Of a DNA stretch of 64,000 nucleotides, positions 38,497 through 48,427 are shown piece after piece. Source of the DNA: Flavobacteriales bacterium. GTDB taxonomy: Bacteria > Bacteroidota > Bacteroidia > Flavobacteriales_D > Crocinitomicaceae. The notes under the pieces are model-generated. The model saw only the letters and a list, made by a program, of their open reading frames with translations. It made no database searches and had not been told where the DNA came from. The position numbers and the translations under genes are program-made. The DNA is taken from positions 1 through 64,000 of the forward strand of contig CANMHB010000011.1 in NCBI GenBank assembly GCA_947497485.1, written 5' to 3'. Numbering within the stretch: position 1 is the first letter of the stretch; the number at the start of each line of letters is the position of its first letter.

Positions 38497-38575
38497 TGAC
38501 TGATTTTTTTCGATTAGTATAGTTTATACAAAACTTTGAGAAGAATCAATTGTTAGAACAATATTTGATAAAGAT

Positions 38576-38950
38576 ATGAAAGAAGTTTCTTCAGGCGCCA
38601 ACTACATTCCTTTGCTGATTCAAATAATCGTAGCGTTAGGGTTCGTAGTTTTCACCTTATTCGTAACCCATATTTTAATGCCTCGCATTAAATCGAACAA
38701 GAAAGATTCAAACTTTGAATGTGGAATTGAATCTGAAGGAAACGCTCGTTTTCCAGTTTCCATTCGTTATTTTATGACTGCAATCCTTTTCGTTTTATTT
38801 GATGTAGAAGTAATTTTCTTTTATCCGTATGCGGTTAATTTTTATGACTTAAAATTAGAAGGACTACTGGCAGTAATCATGTTTGTAGCATTTTTTCTTA
38901 TTGGTTTCATTTACATTAGAAAGAAAGGAGCATTAGAATGGGAAAAATAG
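38576..38950 (+). CDS. nuoA: NADH-quinone oxidoreductase subunit A
   Basis: A 124-residue complex I membrane subunit with three helices; the loop between helices 1 and 2 contains FECGIE and helix 2 the [14 protein letters not shown] stretch typical of NuoA. It opens the nuoA-N operon. Its stop lies 13 bases inside nuoB. Confidence 0.96.
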   Translation: MKEVSSGANYIPLLIQIIVALGFVVFTLFVTHILMPRIKSNKKDSNFECGIESEGNARFPVSIRYFMTAILFVLFDVEVIFFYPYAVNFYDLKLEGLLAVIMFVAFFLIGFIYIRKKGALEWEK

Positions 38951-39495
38951 AAGACCTTGAAGTAATCAATGGTGAAGGTTATCAATTAACCACCCTTGAT
39001 AAAGCAATCGGATTAGCTCGTGCAAATTCCGTTTGGCCTTTACCGTTTGCGACCTCCTGCTGTGGAATTGAATTCATGGCGACAATGGGAAGTGCATACG
39101 ATTTGTCCCGTTTTGGAATGGAACGACTATCATTCTCACCAAGACAAGCTGATTTGTTAATCGTTGCTGGAACAATTTCCAAGAAATTAGGGCCCGTTTT
39201 GAAACAAGTTTACGAACAAATGTCAGAGCCAAAATGGGTTCTTTCTGTCGGAGCTTGTGCCTCCTCAGGTGGAATTTTTGATACGTATAGCGTTTTGCAA
39301 GGTATTGATCGAATTATCCCTGTGGATGTTTATGTTCCAGGTTGTCCACCGAGACCTGAGCAAATAATTGATGGTGTAATGAACATTCACAAATTAGTAA
39401 AACACGAGTCATCTCGAAGAAGATACAGTGATGAATACAAGCATTTGCTTAGCAATTACGACATAGAAACCAAAGAATCTGAAGATGTTAAATAA
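38938..39495 (+). CDS. nuoB: NADH-quinone oxidoreductase subunit B
   Basis: A 185-residue complex I subunit that binds cluster N2, which passes electrons to quinone. Ligand cysteines are visible in [24 protein letters not shown] and [10 protein letters not shown]. It overlaps nuoA by 13 bases and nuoC by 11 bases. Confidence 0.97.
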   Translation: MGKIEDLEVINGEGYQLTTLDKAIGLARANSVWPLPFATSCCGIEFMATMGSAYDLSRFGMERLSFSPRQADLLIVAGTISKKLGPVLKQVYEQMSEPKWVLSVGACASSGGIFDTYSVLQGIDRIIPVDVYVPGCPPRPEQIIDGVMNIHKLVKHESSRRRYSDEYKHLLSNYDIETKESEDVK

Positions 39496-39985
39496 CGAAG
39501 CAATACTCAATCGTATTAACGAAAATTACGGCTCTGAAGTCGTAATTTCGGAAGAGAACTTTGGAATTCTTACAATCGAAATTAAAGCGGAAAAAACGCA
39601 CGAAATTATCAGTTGGTTAAAACGAGATGAAGTTTTAGAATGCTCGTTTCTTACGTTGCTTGGTGGAGTTCATTACCCAGACGACAAAGGAAGAGAATTC
39701 GCAGTCGTATATCATTTACACAGTTGGACAAACAACTTTCGTTTGCGATTAAAAGTATTTTTACCTTCTGAAAATCCAAGCATCAAATCAATAGTAGACA
39801 TTTACAACGGAGCGAACTGGATGGAACGTGAAACATACGACTTCTTCGGAATTAATTTTGAAGGTCACCCAGATTTGAGAAGAATTTTGAATATGGATTC
39901 CATGGACTATTTCCCAATGAGAAAAGAGCACGTCCTAGAAGATGCCACAAGAGAAGATAAAGACGATCGCTTCTTCGGAAGATAA
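39485..39985 (+). CDS. nuoC: NADH-quinone oxidoreductase subunit C
   Basis: A 166-residue peripheral-arm subunit with the conserved late segment [25 protein letters not shown]. It is separate from NuoD, unlike the NuoCD fusion of enterobacteria. Confidence 0.95.
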   Translation: MLNNEAILNRINENYGSEVVISEENFGILTIEIKAEKTHEIISWLKRDEVLECSFLTLLGGVHYPDDKGREFAVVYHLHSWTNNFRLRLKVFLPSENPSIKSIVDIYNGANWMERETYDFFGINFEGHPDLRRILNMDSMDYFPMRKEHVLEDATREDKDDRFFGR

Positions 39986-39995
39986 ATTTTTGACT

Positions 39996-41213
39996 ATGAG
40001 TGAAATCACAGATAATAACGTATCATACAAGTCCAAAGAAACGATTGACGGAAATTACGCAACGATCAACTTTGGTCCTACCCACCCTGCTACGCATGGA
40101 ATTTTTCAAAATGTCCTGAAAGTTGATGGAGAAAAAATTATTTCTTCTGAACAAACAGTTGGATATATTCACAGAGCGTTTGAAAAATTAGCAGAAAGAC
40201 GACCATTTAATCAAATCACACCGATTACCGATCGATTAAATTACTGTTCCTCCCCTATCAATAACATGGGTTGGCACATGACAGTTGAAAAACTAATTCA
40301 AGCCGAAATTCCTAAGCGCGCTCAGTACATGCGTGTGATTATCATGGAATTGGCTCGAATTGCGGATCACTTGATATGTAACTCAGTAATTGGCGTTGAT
40401 ACAGGTGCATTAACGAGCTTCTTCTACCCTTTCTCAGAAAGAGAAAAGATTTATGAAATGTATGAAGAAGTTTGTGGAGCGCGTCTGACCACGAACATTG
40501 GAAGAATAGGCGGTTTTGAAAGAGACTTCTCTCCTGTTTTTCACGAAAAATTAAAAAGTTTCCTGAAAACTTTCCCAAAGGCATTCGAAGAATTTAATTC
40601 CATGCTTGAAAGAAATAGAATTTTCATGGATCGCACGAAAGGAGCAGGACCAATTTCAGCAGAAAGAGCATTGAATTATTCATTCGTTGGTCCTAATTTA
40701 AGAGCAGCGGGTGTTGACTATGACGTTCGTGTTATGCAACCTTATTCATCTTACGAAGATTTTGATTTCATCATTCCTGTTGGAGTAAACGGAGATACCT
40801 ACGATCGTTTTATGGTTCGCCAGGAAGAAGTTCGTCAGAGTCTTCGAATCATTGAACAAGCATACAACAATTTACCAGAAGGATCATACAAAGCTGATAT
40901 TCCAGAGTTTTATCTTCCTCCAAAAGAAGAAGTGTACAACAACATGGAGGCCTTAATCTACCACTTTAAAATTGTGATGGGAGAAACCGAAGTTCCTGTT
41001 GGTGAGGTATATCATTCAGTAGAAGGTGGAAATGGTGAATTAGGCTATTATTTGATTAGTGATGGTGGAAGATCTCCTTACCGTTTGCAATTTAGAAGAC
41101 CTTGTTTTATTTATTATCAGGCATATCCAGAAATGATTACAGGAATGACTTTGAGCGATGCTGTATTGACATTGAGTAGTATGAATGTGATTGCCGGAGA
41201 ATTAGACGCATAA
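39996..41213 (+). CDS. nuoD: NADH-quinone oxidoreductase subunit D
   Basis: A 405-residue subunit forming the quinone pocket with NuoB. Landmarks are NFGPTHPATHGIF (about 23-35), IGYIHRAFEKLAE, and VGEVYHSVEGGNGELGYYL. ATG 39996 was chosen because starts farther upstream lie within nuoC and do not match family N-termini. Gap to nuoC 10 bases. Confidence 0.97.
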   Translation: MSEITDNNVSYKSKETIDGNYATINFGPTHPATHGIFQNVLKVDGEKIISSEQTVGYIHRAFEKLAERRPFNQITPITDRLNYCSSPINNMGWHMTVEKLIQAEIPKRAQYMRVIIMELARIADHLICNSVIGVDTGALTSFFYPFSEREKIYEMYEEVCGARLTTNIGRIGGFERDFSPVFHEKLKSFLKTFPKAFEEFNSMLERNRIFMDRTKGAGPISAERALNYSFVGPNLRAAGVDYDVRVMQPYSSYEDFDFIIPVGVNGDTYDRFMVRQEEVRQSLRIIEQAYNNLPEGSYKADIPEFYLPPKEEVYNNMEALIYHFKIVMGETEVPVGEVYHSVEGGNGELGYYLISDGGRSPYRLQFRRPCFIYYQAYPEMITGMTLSDAVLTLSSMNVIAGELDA

Positions 41214-41214
41214 A

Positions 41215-41751
41215 ATGAAAGTAAACAACCAAATGGCACATACAGACAATGGACCGGTTGAGTTCAGTGCTGAAACGATGTCGAAAATAAACGAACTAAT
41301 TGCTTCTTATCCTGAAGGAAAACATAAAAGTGCCCTAATTCGAATCTTGCATTTGGTTCAAACTGAAAAAGGTTGGGTTAGCACACCTTCAATGAACAAA
41401 GTCGCTGAAATCCTAAACATACAACCAATTGAAGTTTACGAAGTTGCTACTTTTTACACCATGTTCCATTTGGAGCCGGTTGGTAAATATGTTTTTGAAG
41501 TTTGTCGAACAGGACCATGCATGTTGGTTGGAAGTGACAACATCATCGAATACATTGAAAACAAATTGAATATAAAAGTTGGTGAAACAACGAATGATGG
41601 TGTTTTCACATTGAAAACTGCTGAATGCTTGGGTGGTTGCGGTTATGCTCCATTACTTCAATGCAAGTATAAATTTCACGAACATTTAACGAAAGAACGA
41701 GTTGACGAATTAATTGAAGAATACCGTTCCGGAAAACACGACCAAAACTAA
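41215..41751 (+). CDS. nuoE: NADH-quinone oxidoreductase subunit E
   Basis: A 178-residue thioredoxin-fold subunit carrying a [2Fe-2S] cluster; ligand pattern CRTGPC (C-x4-C) and CLGGC (C-x3-C). It begins 1 base after nuoD; a second in-frame ATG at 41233 is also possible. Confidence 0.96.
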   Translation: MKVNNQMAHTDNGPVEFSAETMSKINELIASYPEGKHKSALIRILHLVQTEKGWVSTPSMNKVAEILNIQPIEVYEVATFYTMFHLEPVGKYVFEVCRTGPCMLVGSDNIIEYIENKLNIKVGETTNDGVFTLKTAECLGGCGYAPLLQCKYKFHEHLTKERVDELIEEYRSGKHDQN

Positions 41752-41757
41752 ACGAAC

Positions 41758-43104
41758 ATGAGTAATAGAAAATTGCTTATTGAAAATGTGCATGTTGAGG
41801 GTTATGACACCTTCGATGTTTATCGCAAGCACGGTGGATATCGTTCTGTTGAAAAGGCGTTGAAGTCGATGACTCCTGATGAAGTCGTTGAAGAAGTTAA
41901 AAAATCAGGTCTTCGTGGTCGCGGTGGTGCTGGTTTCCCAACTGGAATGAAATGGTCTTTCCTTGCTAAACCAGAAGGTGTTCAGAGGCATTTGGTTTGT
42001 AATGCCGATGAATCGGAGCCTGGAACTTTCAAGGACCGTTATCTAATGGAGAAAAATCCACATTTGTTGATTGAAGGAATGATTACATCAAGCTACGCGC
42101 TTGGTGCAAATTTGTCTTTCATCTATATCCGTGGGGAATTCATGTATATACTTCACATCCTTGAAAAAGCAATTGATGAAGCATACGCTAAAGGATTTTT
42201 AGGGAAAAATATTTTAGGTTCTGGATACGATTTAGACTTACGCGTGGCACCTGGAGGTGGCGCATACATATGTGGTGAGGAAACAGCTCTTTTGGAATCA
42301 TTGGAAGGGAAACGTGGAAATCCAAGAATGAAGCCACCTTTTCCTGCAGTTAAAGGACTTTGGGGAAATCCAACAGTAGTAAATAACGTAGAAAGTATCG
42401 CTGCAGTTGTTCCAATTGTGAATGACGGTGGTGAAGAATATGCTAAAATTGGTATCGATCGCAGTACCGGAACAAAATTAATCTCTGCAAGTGGAAACTT
42501 AGTTCGACCAGGAGTTTATGAAATAGAACTTGGCTTAAGCGTTGAAGAGTTCATTTATGGAGATGATTATTGCCGTGGAATTGCGAATGGAAAGAAATTA
42601 AAAGCATGTGTTCCTGGTGGTTCATCCGTTCCTATTTTACCCCACTTTTTGGTTACAAAAACAGCCGCAGGAGCAGATCGTTTGATGACGTACGAAAGTC
42701 TCGCTGATGGAGGATTCGCAACAGGTTCTATGTTAGGTTCAGGTGGATTCATTGTTTTTGACGAAGATCAATGTATCGTTCGAAATACGTGGAATTTTGC
42801 TCGTTTTTACTCACATGAGTCATGTGGACAATGTTCACCATGTCGTGAAGGAACCGGATGGATGGAAAAGGTTCTCCACCGTTTGGAGCATGGTCATGGA
42901 AACATGCGCGATATTGAACTTCTTGAAGAAATCAATAAGAAAATCGAAGGAAATACAATTTGTCCACTAGGAGACGCAGCTGCTTGGCCTGTCGCTGCTG
43001 CAATTCGTCACTTCAGGGATGAATTTGAATGGCATGTGAATGAGCCACAACAAGCTCAGACTAGAAATTATGGTTTAATCACTCAACCAAGTGTTGCAGT
43101 TTAG
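41758..43104 (+). CDS. nuoF: NADH-quinone oxidoreductase subunit F
   Basis: A 448-residue NADH-binding subunit. GRGGAGFPTGMKW (about 58-70) binds NADH and FMN, and the [4Fe-4S] ligands lie in ESCGQCSPCREGTGW with the fourth cysteine in NTICPLGDAAAWP. It feeds electrons to NuoE/NuoG. FMN comes from riboflavin, whose RibBA is encoded at 12684-13898. Confidence 0.97.
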   Translation: MSNRKLLIENVHVEGYDTFDVYRKHGGYRSVEKALKSMTPDEVVEEVKKSGLRGRGGAGFPTGMKWSFLAKPEGVQRHLVCNADESEPGTFKDRYLMEKNPHLLIEGMITSSYALGANLSFIYIRGEFMYILHILEKAIDEAYAKGFLGKNILGSGYDLDLRVAPGGGAYICGEETALLESLEGKRGNPRMKPPFPAVKGLWGNPTVVNNVESIAAVVPIVNDGGEEYAKIGIDRSTGTKLISASGNLVRPGVYEIELGLSVEEFIYGDDYCRGIANGKKLKACVPGGSSVPILPHFLVTKTAAGADRLMTYESLADGGFATGSMLGSGGFIVFDEDQCIVRNTWNFARFYSHESCGQCSPCREGTGWMEKVLHRLEHGHGNMRDIELLEEINKKIEGNTICPLGDAAAWPVAAAIRHFRDEFEWHVNEPQQAQTRNYGLITQPSVAV

Positions 43105-43113
43105 AATAATGTT

Positions 43114-44076
43114 ATGATTAAAGTAACAATTGACGATATAGAAATTGAGGTAGAACCGGGAACAACGATTTTGAACGCGGCTCGACAAGCAGGAGGTGAC
43201 ATTGTTCCACCTGCGATGTGTTACTACTCAAAATTACCTGGTACAGGCGGAAAATGCAGAACTTGTTTGGTTGAAGTTGCTGCTGGTTCAACTGCCGATC
43301 CTCGTCCAATGCCAAAGTTGGTTGCATCATGTTCAACCGCCGTTATGGACGGTATGATTGTTAAAAACAAAACAAGTGAGCGTGTCCACAACAACCGTGG
43401 AGGTGTAGTTGAGTTTTTGTTAATCAATCACCCATTGGATTGTCCTATTTGTGACCAAGCCGGAGAATGTCACCTACAAGATTTAGGTTACGAGCACGGT
43501 TCTGCAAAAACGCGCTACGAAGAAAAACGAAGAACCTACGATCCAATTGATATAGGAAACAAGATTAAATTACACATGAATCGTTGTATTCTTTGCTATC
43601 GATGTGTTCATGTTGCTAATCAATTGACAGACAAACGGGTTCATGGTGTTTTGCATCGTGGTGAACATGCCGAGATTAGCACCTACATTGAAAATGCAAT
43701 CGAAAATGATTTCTCAGGAAATATGATTGATGTTTGTCCGGTTGGTGCACTTACTGATAAAACCTTCCGATTCAAAAGTCGTGTTTGGTTCTTAAAACCA
43801 ATGGAAGCTGAATGTTCATGTACAAAATGTTCAGGGAAAGCAGTTGTTTGGATGTTTGGAAATGAAATCTATCGTGTGACTGCTCGCAAAGACAAATATG
43901 GTGAAGTAGAAAATATTGATGATAAAGCCGCTTGGATCTGCAATGATTGTCGCTACGATAAAAAAGACACAAGTAAATGGAACATCATTGGTCCACGATC
44001 TATTAATCGACATTCGGTTATATCGCAAGGGAAATACAAAACGTTCATGGACAAAGAACAAAAAAAGATTAGCTGA
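43114..44076 (+). CDS. nuoG: NADH-quinone oxidoreductase subunit G, short form
   Basis: A 320-residue iron-sulfur subunit. It has the N-terminal ferredoxin domain ([2Fe-2S] in MCYYSKLPGTGGKCRTC), the H-x3-C-x2-C-x5-C motif (HPLDCPICDQAGEC) and the next [4Fe-4S] ligands (CILCYRC and CPVGALTDK), then the start of the molybdopterin-type domain (CSCTKC). It ends there, whereas canonical NuoG continues to about 700-900 residues. The reading frame stops cleanly at the coupled nuoH ATG, so this is a natural short form, as in other Bacteroidota. Confidence 0.94.
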   Translation: MIKVTIDDIEIEVEPGTTILNAARQAGGDIVPPAMCYYSKLPGTGGKCRTCLVEVAAGSTADPRPMPKLVASCSTAVMDGMIVKNKTSERVHNNRGGVVEFLLINHPLDCPICDQAGECHLQDLGYEHGSAKTRYEEKRRTYDPIDIGNKIKLHMNRCILCYRCVHVANQLTDKRVHGVLHRGEHAEISTYIENAIENDFSGNMIDVCPVGALTDKTFRFKSRVWFLKPMEAECSCTKCSGKAVVWMFGNEIYRVTARKDKYGEVENIDDKAAWICNDCRYDKKDTSKWNIIGPRSINRHSVISQGKYKTFMDKEQKKIS

Positions 44077-45107
44077 TGGATACAGGATTATTAATTGAAA
44101 AATCAGTTCTAGTTGTAATACTTTTCCTTGTTTCATTAGGAATTGCTGCCTATTCAACTTATTTCGAACGAAAACTTGCTGCTTGGATCCAAGATCGTGT
44201 TGGACCTGACAGAGCTGGACCATTTGGAATTCTTCAACCAATTGCAGACGGAACCAAAATGTTTTTAAAAGAAGACTTTATTCCCAAAAATGCTGACAAG
44301 TGGTTGTTTATTATTGGTCCTGGAATTTCGATGTTTACGGCTTTAATTACAAGCGCAATTATTCCTTGGGGAACAGATTTAGAATTATTTGGAAGAACTA
44401 TATCCCTGCAAGTAACAGATTTCAATATTGGAATTCTTTATTTATTCGCAGTTCTGTCAATCAGTGTTTATGGAATTATGATTGGTGGATGGGCCTCGAA
44501 TAATAAATATTCGCTTTACGGAGCTATACGTGCGTCATCTCAAATGATTTCCTATGAATTAGCAATGGGAATTTCAGCCATTACGATTATTTTAATGTCT
44601 GGAAGTTTGAGTCTATCCGAAATCGTTGAAAAACAACATGGTATGAATTGGAATATATTCTACCAACCGGTCGCATTTTTGGTGTTTTTTGTTTGTTCGC
44701 TCGCAGAAACTAATCGTGCTCCTTTTGACCTTCCTGAATGTGAGAACGAGTTAATTGGAGGATATCACACGGAATACAGCTCGATGAAGCTTGGTTTGTT
44801 TTTATTCGCCGAATATATCGCGATGTTTATTTCCTCAGCAATCATGGCAATCATGTTCTTTGGAGGATACAACTTCCCGGGAATGGACGCTTTCAGTGGA
44901 AATACCCTAGCAATTTTGAGTGTATTGGCATTTTTCACCAAAACGTTCATTATGATTTTTGTATTCATGTGGATTCGTTGGACAATCCCAAGATTCCGTT
45001 TTGATCAATTAATGCATTTAGGTTGGAAAGTTTTAATTCCAATCGCAATCGTTAACATGTTGATTACAGGATTAGTAATTGCATTAAATCAAGGTTGGTT
45101 TAATTAA
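44076..45107 (+). CDS. nuoH: NADH-quinone oxidoreductase subunit H
   Basis: A 343-residue membrane subunit at the junction of the two arms, with about eight helices. Conserved: YFERKLAAWIQDRVGPDRAGP (about 28-48), ETNRAPFDLPECENELIGGYHTEYSSM, and WIRWTIPRFRFDQLM. Its ATG overlaps the nuoG TGA by one base. Confidence 0.97.
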   Translation: MDTGLLIEKSVLVVILFLVSLGIAAYSTYFERKLAAWIQDRVGPDRAGPFGILQPIADGTKMFLKEDFIPKNADKWLFIIGPGISMFTALITSAIIPWGTDLELFGRTISLQVTDFNIGILYLFAVLSISVYGIMIGGWASNNKYSLYGAIRASSQMISYELAMGISAITIILMSGSLSLSEIVEKQHGMNWNIFYQPVAFLVFFVCSLAETNRAPFDLPECENELIGGYHTEYSSMKLGLFLFAEYIAMFISSAIMAIMFFGGYNFPGMDAFSGNTLAILSVLAFFTKTFIMIFVFMWIRWTIPRFRFDQLMHLGWKVLIPIAIVNMLITGLVIALNQGWFN

Positions 45108-45115
45108 GAAAAAGG

Positions 45116-45658
45116 ATGAAGAGTTTAACCAATAGAAAAAAAGTTGTTTCCGATAAACCGATGACGTTTACGGAGAAATTGTACCTGTGGGCAATTGCGA
45201 AAGGTATGATGGTTACGTTCAAGCACATGCTTAGAAAGAGAAAAACAATTAAATACCCGGAAGAAGTTCGTGTATTTGCTCCCGTATATCGTGGGATGCA
45301 TGTTTTGAAACGTGACGAAGAAGGTCGTGAAAATTGCACTGCTTGTGGTCTTTGCGCTGTAGCATGTCCCGCTGAAGCAATTACAATGGTAGCTGGCGAA
45401 CGTCAAAAAGGAGAAGAAAAACTTTATCGCGAGGAAAAATACGCTGAGACATATGAAATCAACATGTTGCGTTGTATTTTCTGCGGACTTTGTGAAGAAG
45501 CATGTCCGAAAGAGGCAGTTTTCTTAACAGATCGCATCGTTCCAACTGAATTTGAAAGAAATGATTTCATTTATGGAAAAGACAAACTAGTTGAGCCTCT
45601 TGACCATCGAATTGATATTACAAAACGCCAGCATACAGGTAAAAGATCGAAAATATGA
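45116..45658 (+). CDS. nuoI: NADH-quinone oxidoreductase subunit I
   Basis: A 180-residue ferredoxin-like subunit with two [4Fe-4S] motifs: CTACGLCAVACP and CIFCGLCEEACP. It links NuoG to NuoB. Its stop overlaps the nuoJ ATG (ATGA). Confidence 0.96.
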   Translation: MKSLTNRKKVVSDKPMTFTEKLYLWAIAKGMMVTFKHMLRKRKTIKYPEEVRVFAPVYRGMHVLKRDEEGRENCTACGLCAVACPAEAITMVAGERQKGEEKLYREEKYAETYEINMLRCIFCGLCEEACPKEAVFLTDRIVPTEFERNDFIYGKDKLVEPLDHRIDITKRQHTGKRSKI

Positions 45659-46167
45659 CCTTACAAATACTAGCAATCATTTTAGGATCCTTAACCATTG
45701 GCTCAGCTCTGATGGTAGTTTTAAGTAAACATCCTATTCGAAGCGTGATTTTTCTTGTAATTACCTTCTTTTTTATCTCATCTCTTTACATTTTAATGAA
45801 TGCCGAATTCCTAGCAATTGTAAATATTATTGTTTATGCTGGTGCAATTATGGTTCTTTTCTTATTTGTTTTGATGTTATTGAATTTAAACAAGCAAGCT
45901 GAACCCCAAACTTCTTTGTTCACAAAATTGACAGGAGTTCTAACCGCAGGAACTTTATTTTCTGTTTTAATTGCTGCGCTGAAAGATAGTCTTGTATTGG
46001 GAAAAACATATACTGCTGGAAATTCACAAATTGGTCTCGTAGAAAGCCTTGGAAATTTACTTTTTTCAAAATATGTAGTTCCATTTGAAGTGTCATCAAT
46101 TCTTTTTATTGCAGCGATGGTTGGAGCCGTATTGCTTGCGAAGAGAGAAAAACAAATAATTGATTAA
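45655..46167 (+). CDS. nuoJ: NADH-quinone oxidoreductase subunit J
   Basis: A 170-residue membrane subunit with five helices; the conserved MNAEFLAIVNIIVYAGAIMVLFLF stretch forms helix 3 with its pi-bulge. Coupled to nuoI by ATGA. Confidence 0.95.
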   Translation: MTLQILAIILGSLTIGSALMVVLSKHPIRSVIFLVITFFFISSLYILMNAEFLAIVNIIVYAGAIMVLFLFVLMLLNLNKQAEPQTSLFTKLTGVLTAGTLFSVLIAALKDSLVLGKTYTAGNSQIGLVESLGNLLFSKYVVPFEVSSILFIAAMVGAVLLAKREKQIID

Positions 46168-46168
46168 T

Positions 46169-46495
46169 ATGAATCCAGCAGTTAATAACATCGGTTCATC
46201 ACTTGACTTTTTTGTAGTTGTAGCAATCGCCTTGTTTTCAATTGGTACATATGGAGTGCTAACACGAAAAAATATGATTGTACTTTTGATGTGTATTGAG
46301 TTGATGCTCAATTCAGTAAACTTACTTTTAGTAACTTTCTCAAAATATTACGGAGCAAATGACCCACAGATCTTTGTATTCTTCATTGTAGTGGTTGCAG
46401 CTGCCGAGGCTACAGTTGGATTATCCATTCTGATCATGGCTTACCGTAGCAACAAATCAATTGATATTGAATTATTTAACAAATTAAAAGACTAA
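46169..46495 (+). CDS. nuoK: NADH-quinone oxidoreductase subunit K
   Basis: A 108-residue three-helix subunit with the proton-channel glutamates in MCIELMLNSVNLL and AAAEATVGLSILI. ATG 46169 follows the nuoJ stop by 1 base and is preferred over the TTG at 46160. Confidence 0.95.
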   Translation: MNPAVNNIGSSLDFFVVVAIALFSIGTYGVLTRKNMIVLLMCIELMLNSVNLLLVTFSKYYGANDPQIFVFFIVVVAAAEATVGLSILIMAYRSNKSIDIELFNKLKD

Positions 46496-46499
46496 GTCA

Positions 46500-48425
46500 A
46501 TGGCAGCAGATATTCTATTACTTACCTTAATTTCACTTCCTCTCATAGGAGCTGCATCGATTAGTCTTTTCGGTAAAAATCTACCTAAAACAATTGTTGG
46601 AACCCTAGCTACTTCGATGATTGCAGGTTCTTTTATTTGTGCTGTACTGATTTTCTTGAATCTTCCAAAAAATCAAATCGTTCACCTTTTTTCTGTGGTC
46701 AACCTGGATGATTTTAAACTGAATGCAAGTTTTCAAATCGACTCGCTTTCTATTTGGATGACTTTGATTATCACAGGAATTGGTTCTCTTATTCATCTAT
46801 TCTCAATGGGTTATATGAGTCACGATGAAGGATATTATAAGTTTTTCGGTTATTTGAATCTGTTTATTTTCTCAATGTTATTGCTCGTACTGGGGAGTAA
46901 TTACTTTGTTTTATTCTTCGGTTGGGAAGGCGTTGGTATGTGTTCATATTTGCTAATCGGATTTCATTACAGCGATCTTGAAAAAGGAACTGCGAATAGC
47001 GTTGCGGCAAGAAAAGCATTTATCATGAACAGAATTGGAGACGTTGGATTACTTTTCGCATTGTTCATGATTTTAGGAACATTCGGAACAGTAGAATACA
47101 ACGAAATTGCATCTAAAATTGGAGAACTTGAAATAACGTCAATAATTCCTTATGTTGCGATTGGTGCAATTACCTTGTGCTTGTTTTTGGCTGCGACAGG
47201 AAAAAGTGCTCAATTTCCTTTATTCACATGGCTTCCTGATGCGATGGCAGGACCAACACCTGTTTCTGCATTGATTCACGCGGCTACGATGGTTACAGCA
47301 GGTATTTACCTTGTTGTTAGATCAAATTTCCTTTTTGAATTAGCTCCATTTACCAAAGAAGTTATTCTTTATATTGGTTTGGCTACCTCTTTAGTCGCAG
47401 CATTTATTGCTATGCGCCAAAGTGATATTAAGAAAGTGCTGGCATATTCAACAGTTTCACAACTCGGTTTGATGTTCGTTGCGCTTGGAATGGGAGCATA
47501 CACTGTTGCACTTTTCCATGTTACAACTCACGCATTTTTCAAAGCGCTTTTATTCTTGGGCTCAGGAAGTGTTATTCATGCAATGTCTGACGAACAAGAC
47601 ATCCGAAAAATGGGTGGATTAGCGAAAAAAATTCCAACAACTCATTTGACTTTTTTAATTGGAACGTTAGCAATTTCTGGATTCCCATTCTTATCTGGAT
47701 TCTATTCCAAAGACGAAATTTTAGCCCATGCGTTGATGCATAATCCAGTTGTTTATGGCGTGTTAATGATTGCTGTAACCTTAACTGCAATTTACATGTT
47801 TCGTTTGTACTTTTTGGTTTTTCATGGAAAATTCAGAGGGGATTCTCACACTGAGTCTCACATCCATGAAAGTGGAAGTTCAATGACAATTCCTTTGATA
47901 ATATTAGCAATCTTATCTGTTTTTGGAGGAATTTTAAACCTTCCTGGAATATTCTTACACAAAGGTGCACATTGGTTCAATGATTATTTGAATGCTAACA
48001 CCATTGGTTTGGATTTAATCGAACAACATCATTTGGATGCAAGCCAAGCAATTCTTTTGATGGTAGTAGCAAGTATTATTGCATTGTCAGTAATGACTTG
48101 GGCTTATGTCAATTATGCGAAACGAGGTAATTTGGCCAAGGCTGATGAAGAATTGGCTGGTTGGGAAAAAGTTTCGAACGCCAAACTCTATTTTGATGAA
48201 TTATATAATCTCTTATTTGTGAAACCAATTGAATTTATTTCTGGTTCTGTTCATCATTATTTTGACGTTGCTGTTCTCAGAAATGGCGTATTCGGCATTG
48301 CAGGACTCGTTGAAAAAACAGGAAATGTTACACGTAAGTGGCAGTCTGGTTTACTTTCGAGTTACCTCTTCTGGATGGTACTTGGCTTGGTTGTTATTAT
48401 TGGTTCTTACATTATAAATAAATAG
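46500..48425 (+). CDS. nuoL: NADH-quinone oxidoreductase subunit L
   Basis: A 641-residue antiporter-like proton pump subunit with the long lateral helix at the C-terminus. Key residues appear in FFGWEGVGMCSYLLIGFHY (Glu about 144), ATGKSAQFPLFTWLPDAMAGPTPVSALIHAATMV (Lys about 230) and FYSKDEIL. Length is normal. Confidence 0.97.
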   Translation: MAADILLLTLISLPLIGAASISLFGKNLPKTIVGTLATSMIAGSFICAVLIFLNLPKNQIVHLFSVVNLDDFKLNASFQIDSLSIWMTLIITGIGSLIHLFSMGYMSHDEGYYKFFGYLNLFIFSMLLLVLGSNYFVLFFGWEGVGMCSYLLIGFHYSDLEKGTANSVAARKAFIMNRIGDVGLLFALFMILGTFGTVEYNEIASKIGELEITSIIPYVAIGAITLCLFLAATGKSAQFPLFTWLPDAMAGPTPVSALIHAATMVTAGIYLVVRSNFLFELAPFTKEVILYIGLATSLVAAFIAMRQSDIKKVLAYSTVSQLGLMFVALGMGAYTVALFHVTTHAFFKALLFLGSGSVIHAMSDEQDIRKMGGLAKKIPTTHLTFLIGTLAISGFPFLSGFYSKDEILAHALMHNPVVYGVLMIAVTLTAIYMFRLYFLVFHGKFRGDSHTESHIHESGSSMTIPLIILAILSVFGGILNLPGIFLHKGAHWFNDYLNANTIGLDLIEQHHLDASQAILLMVVASIIALSVMTWAYVNYAKRGNLAKADEELAGWEKVSNAKLYFDELYNLLFVKPIEFISGSVHHYFDVAVLRNGVFGIAGLVEKTGNVTRKWQSGLLSSYLFWMVLGLVVIIGSYIINK

Positions 48426-48427
48426 TT

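Noticed and set aside
43831-44241. 136-codon minus-strand frame across the nuoG/nuoH junction
   Set aside because: It lies opposite two conserved complex I genes and has no recognisable features.
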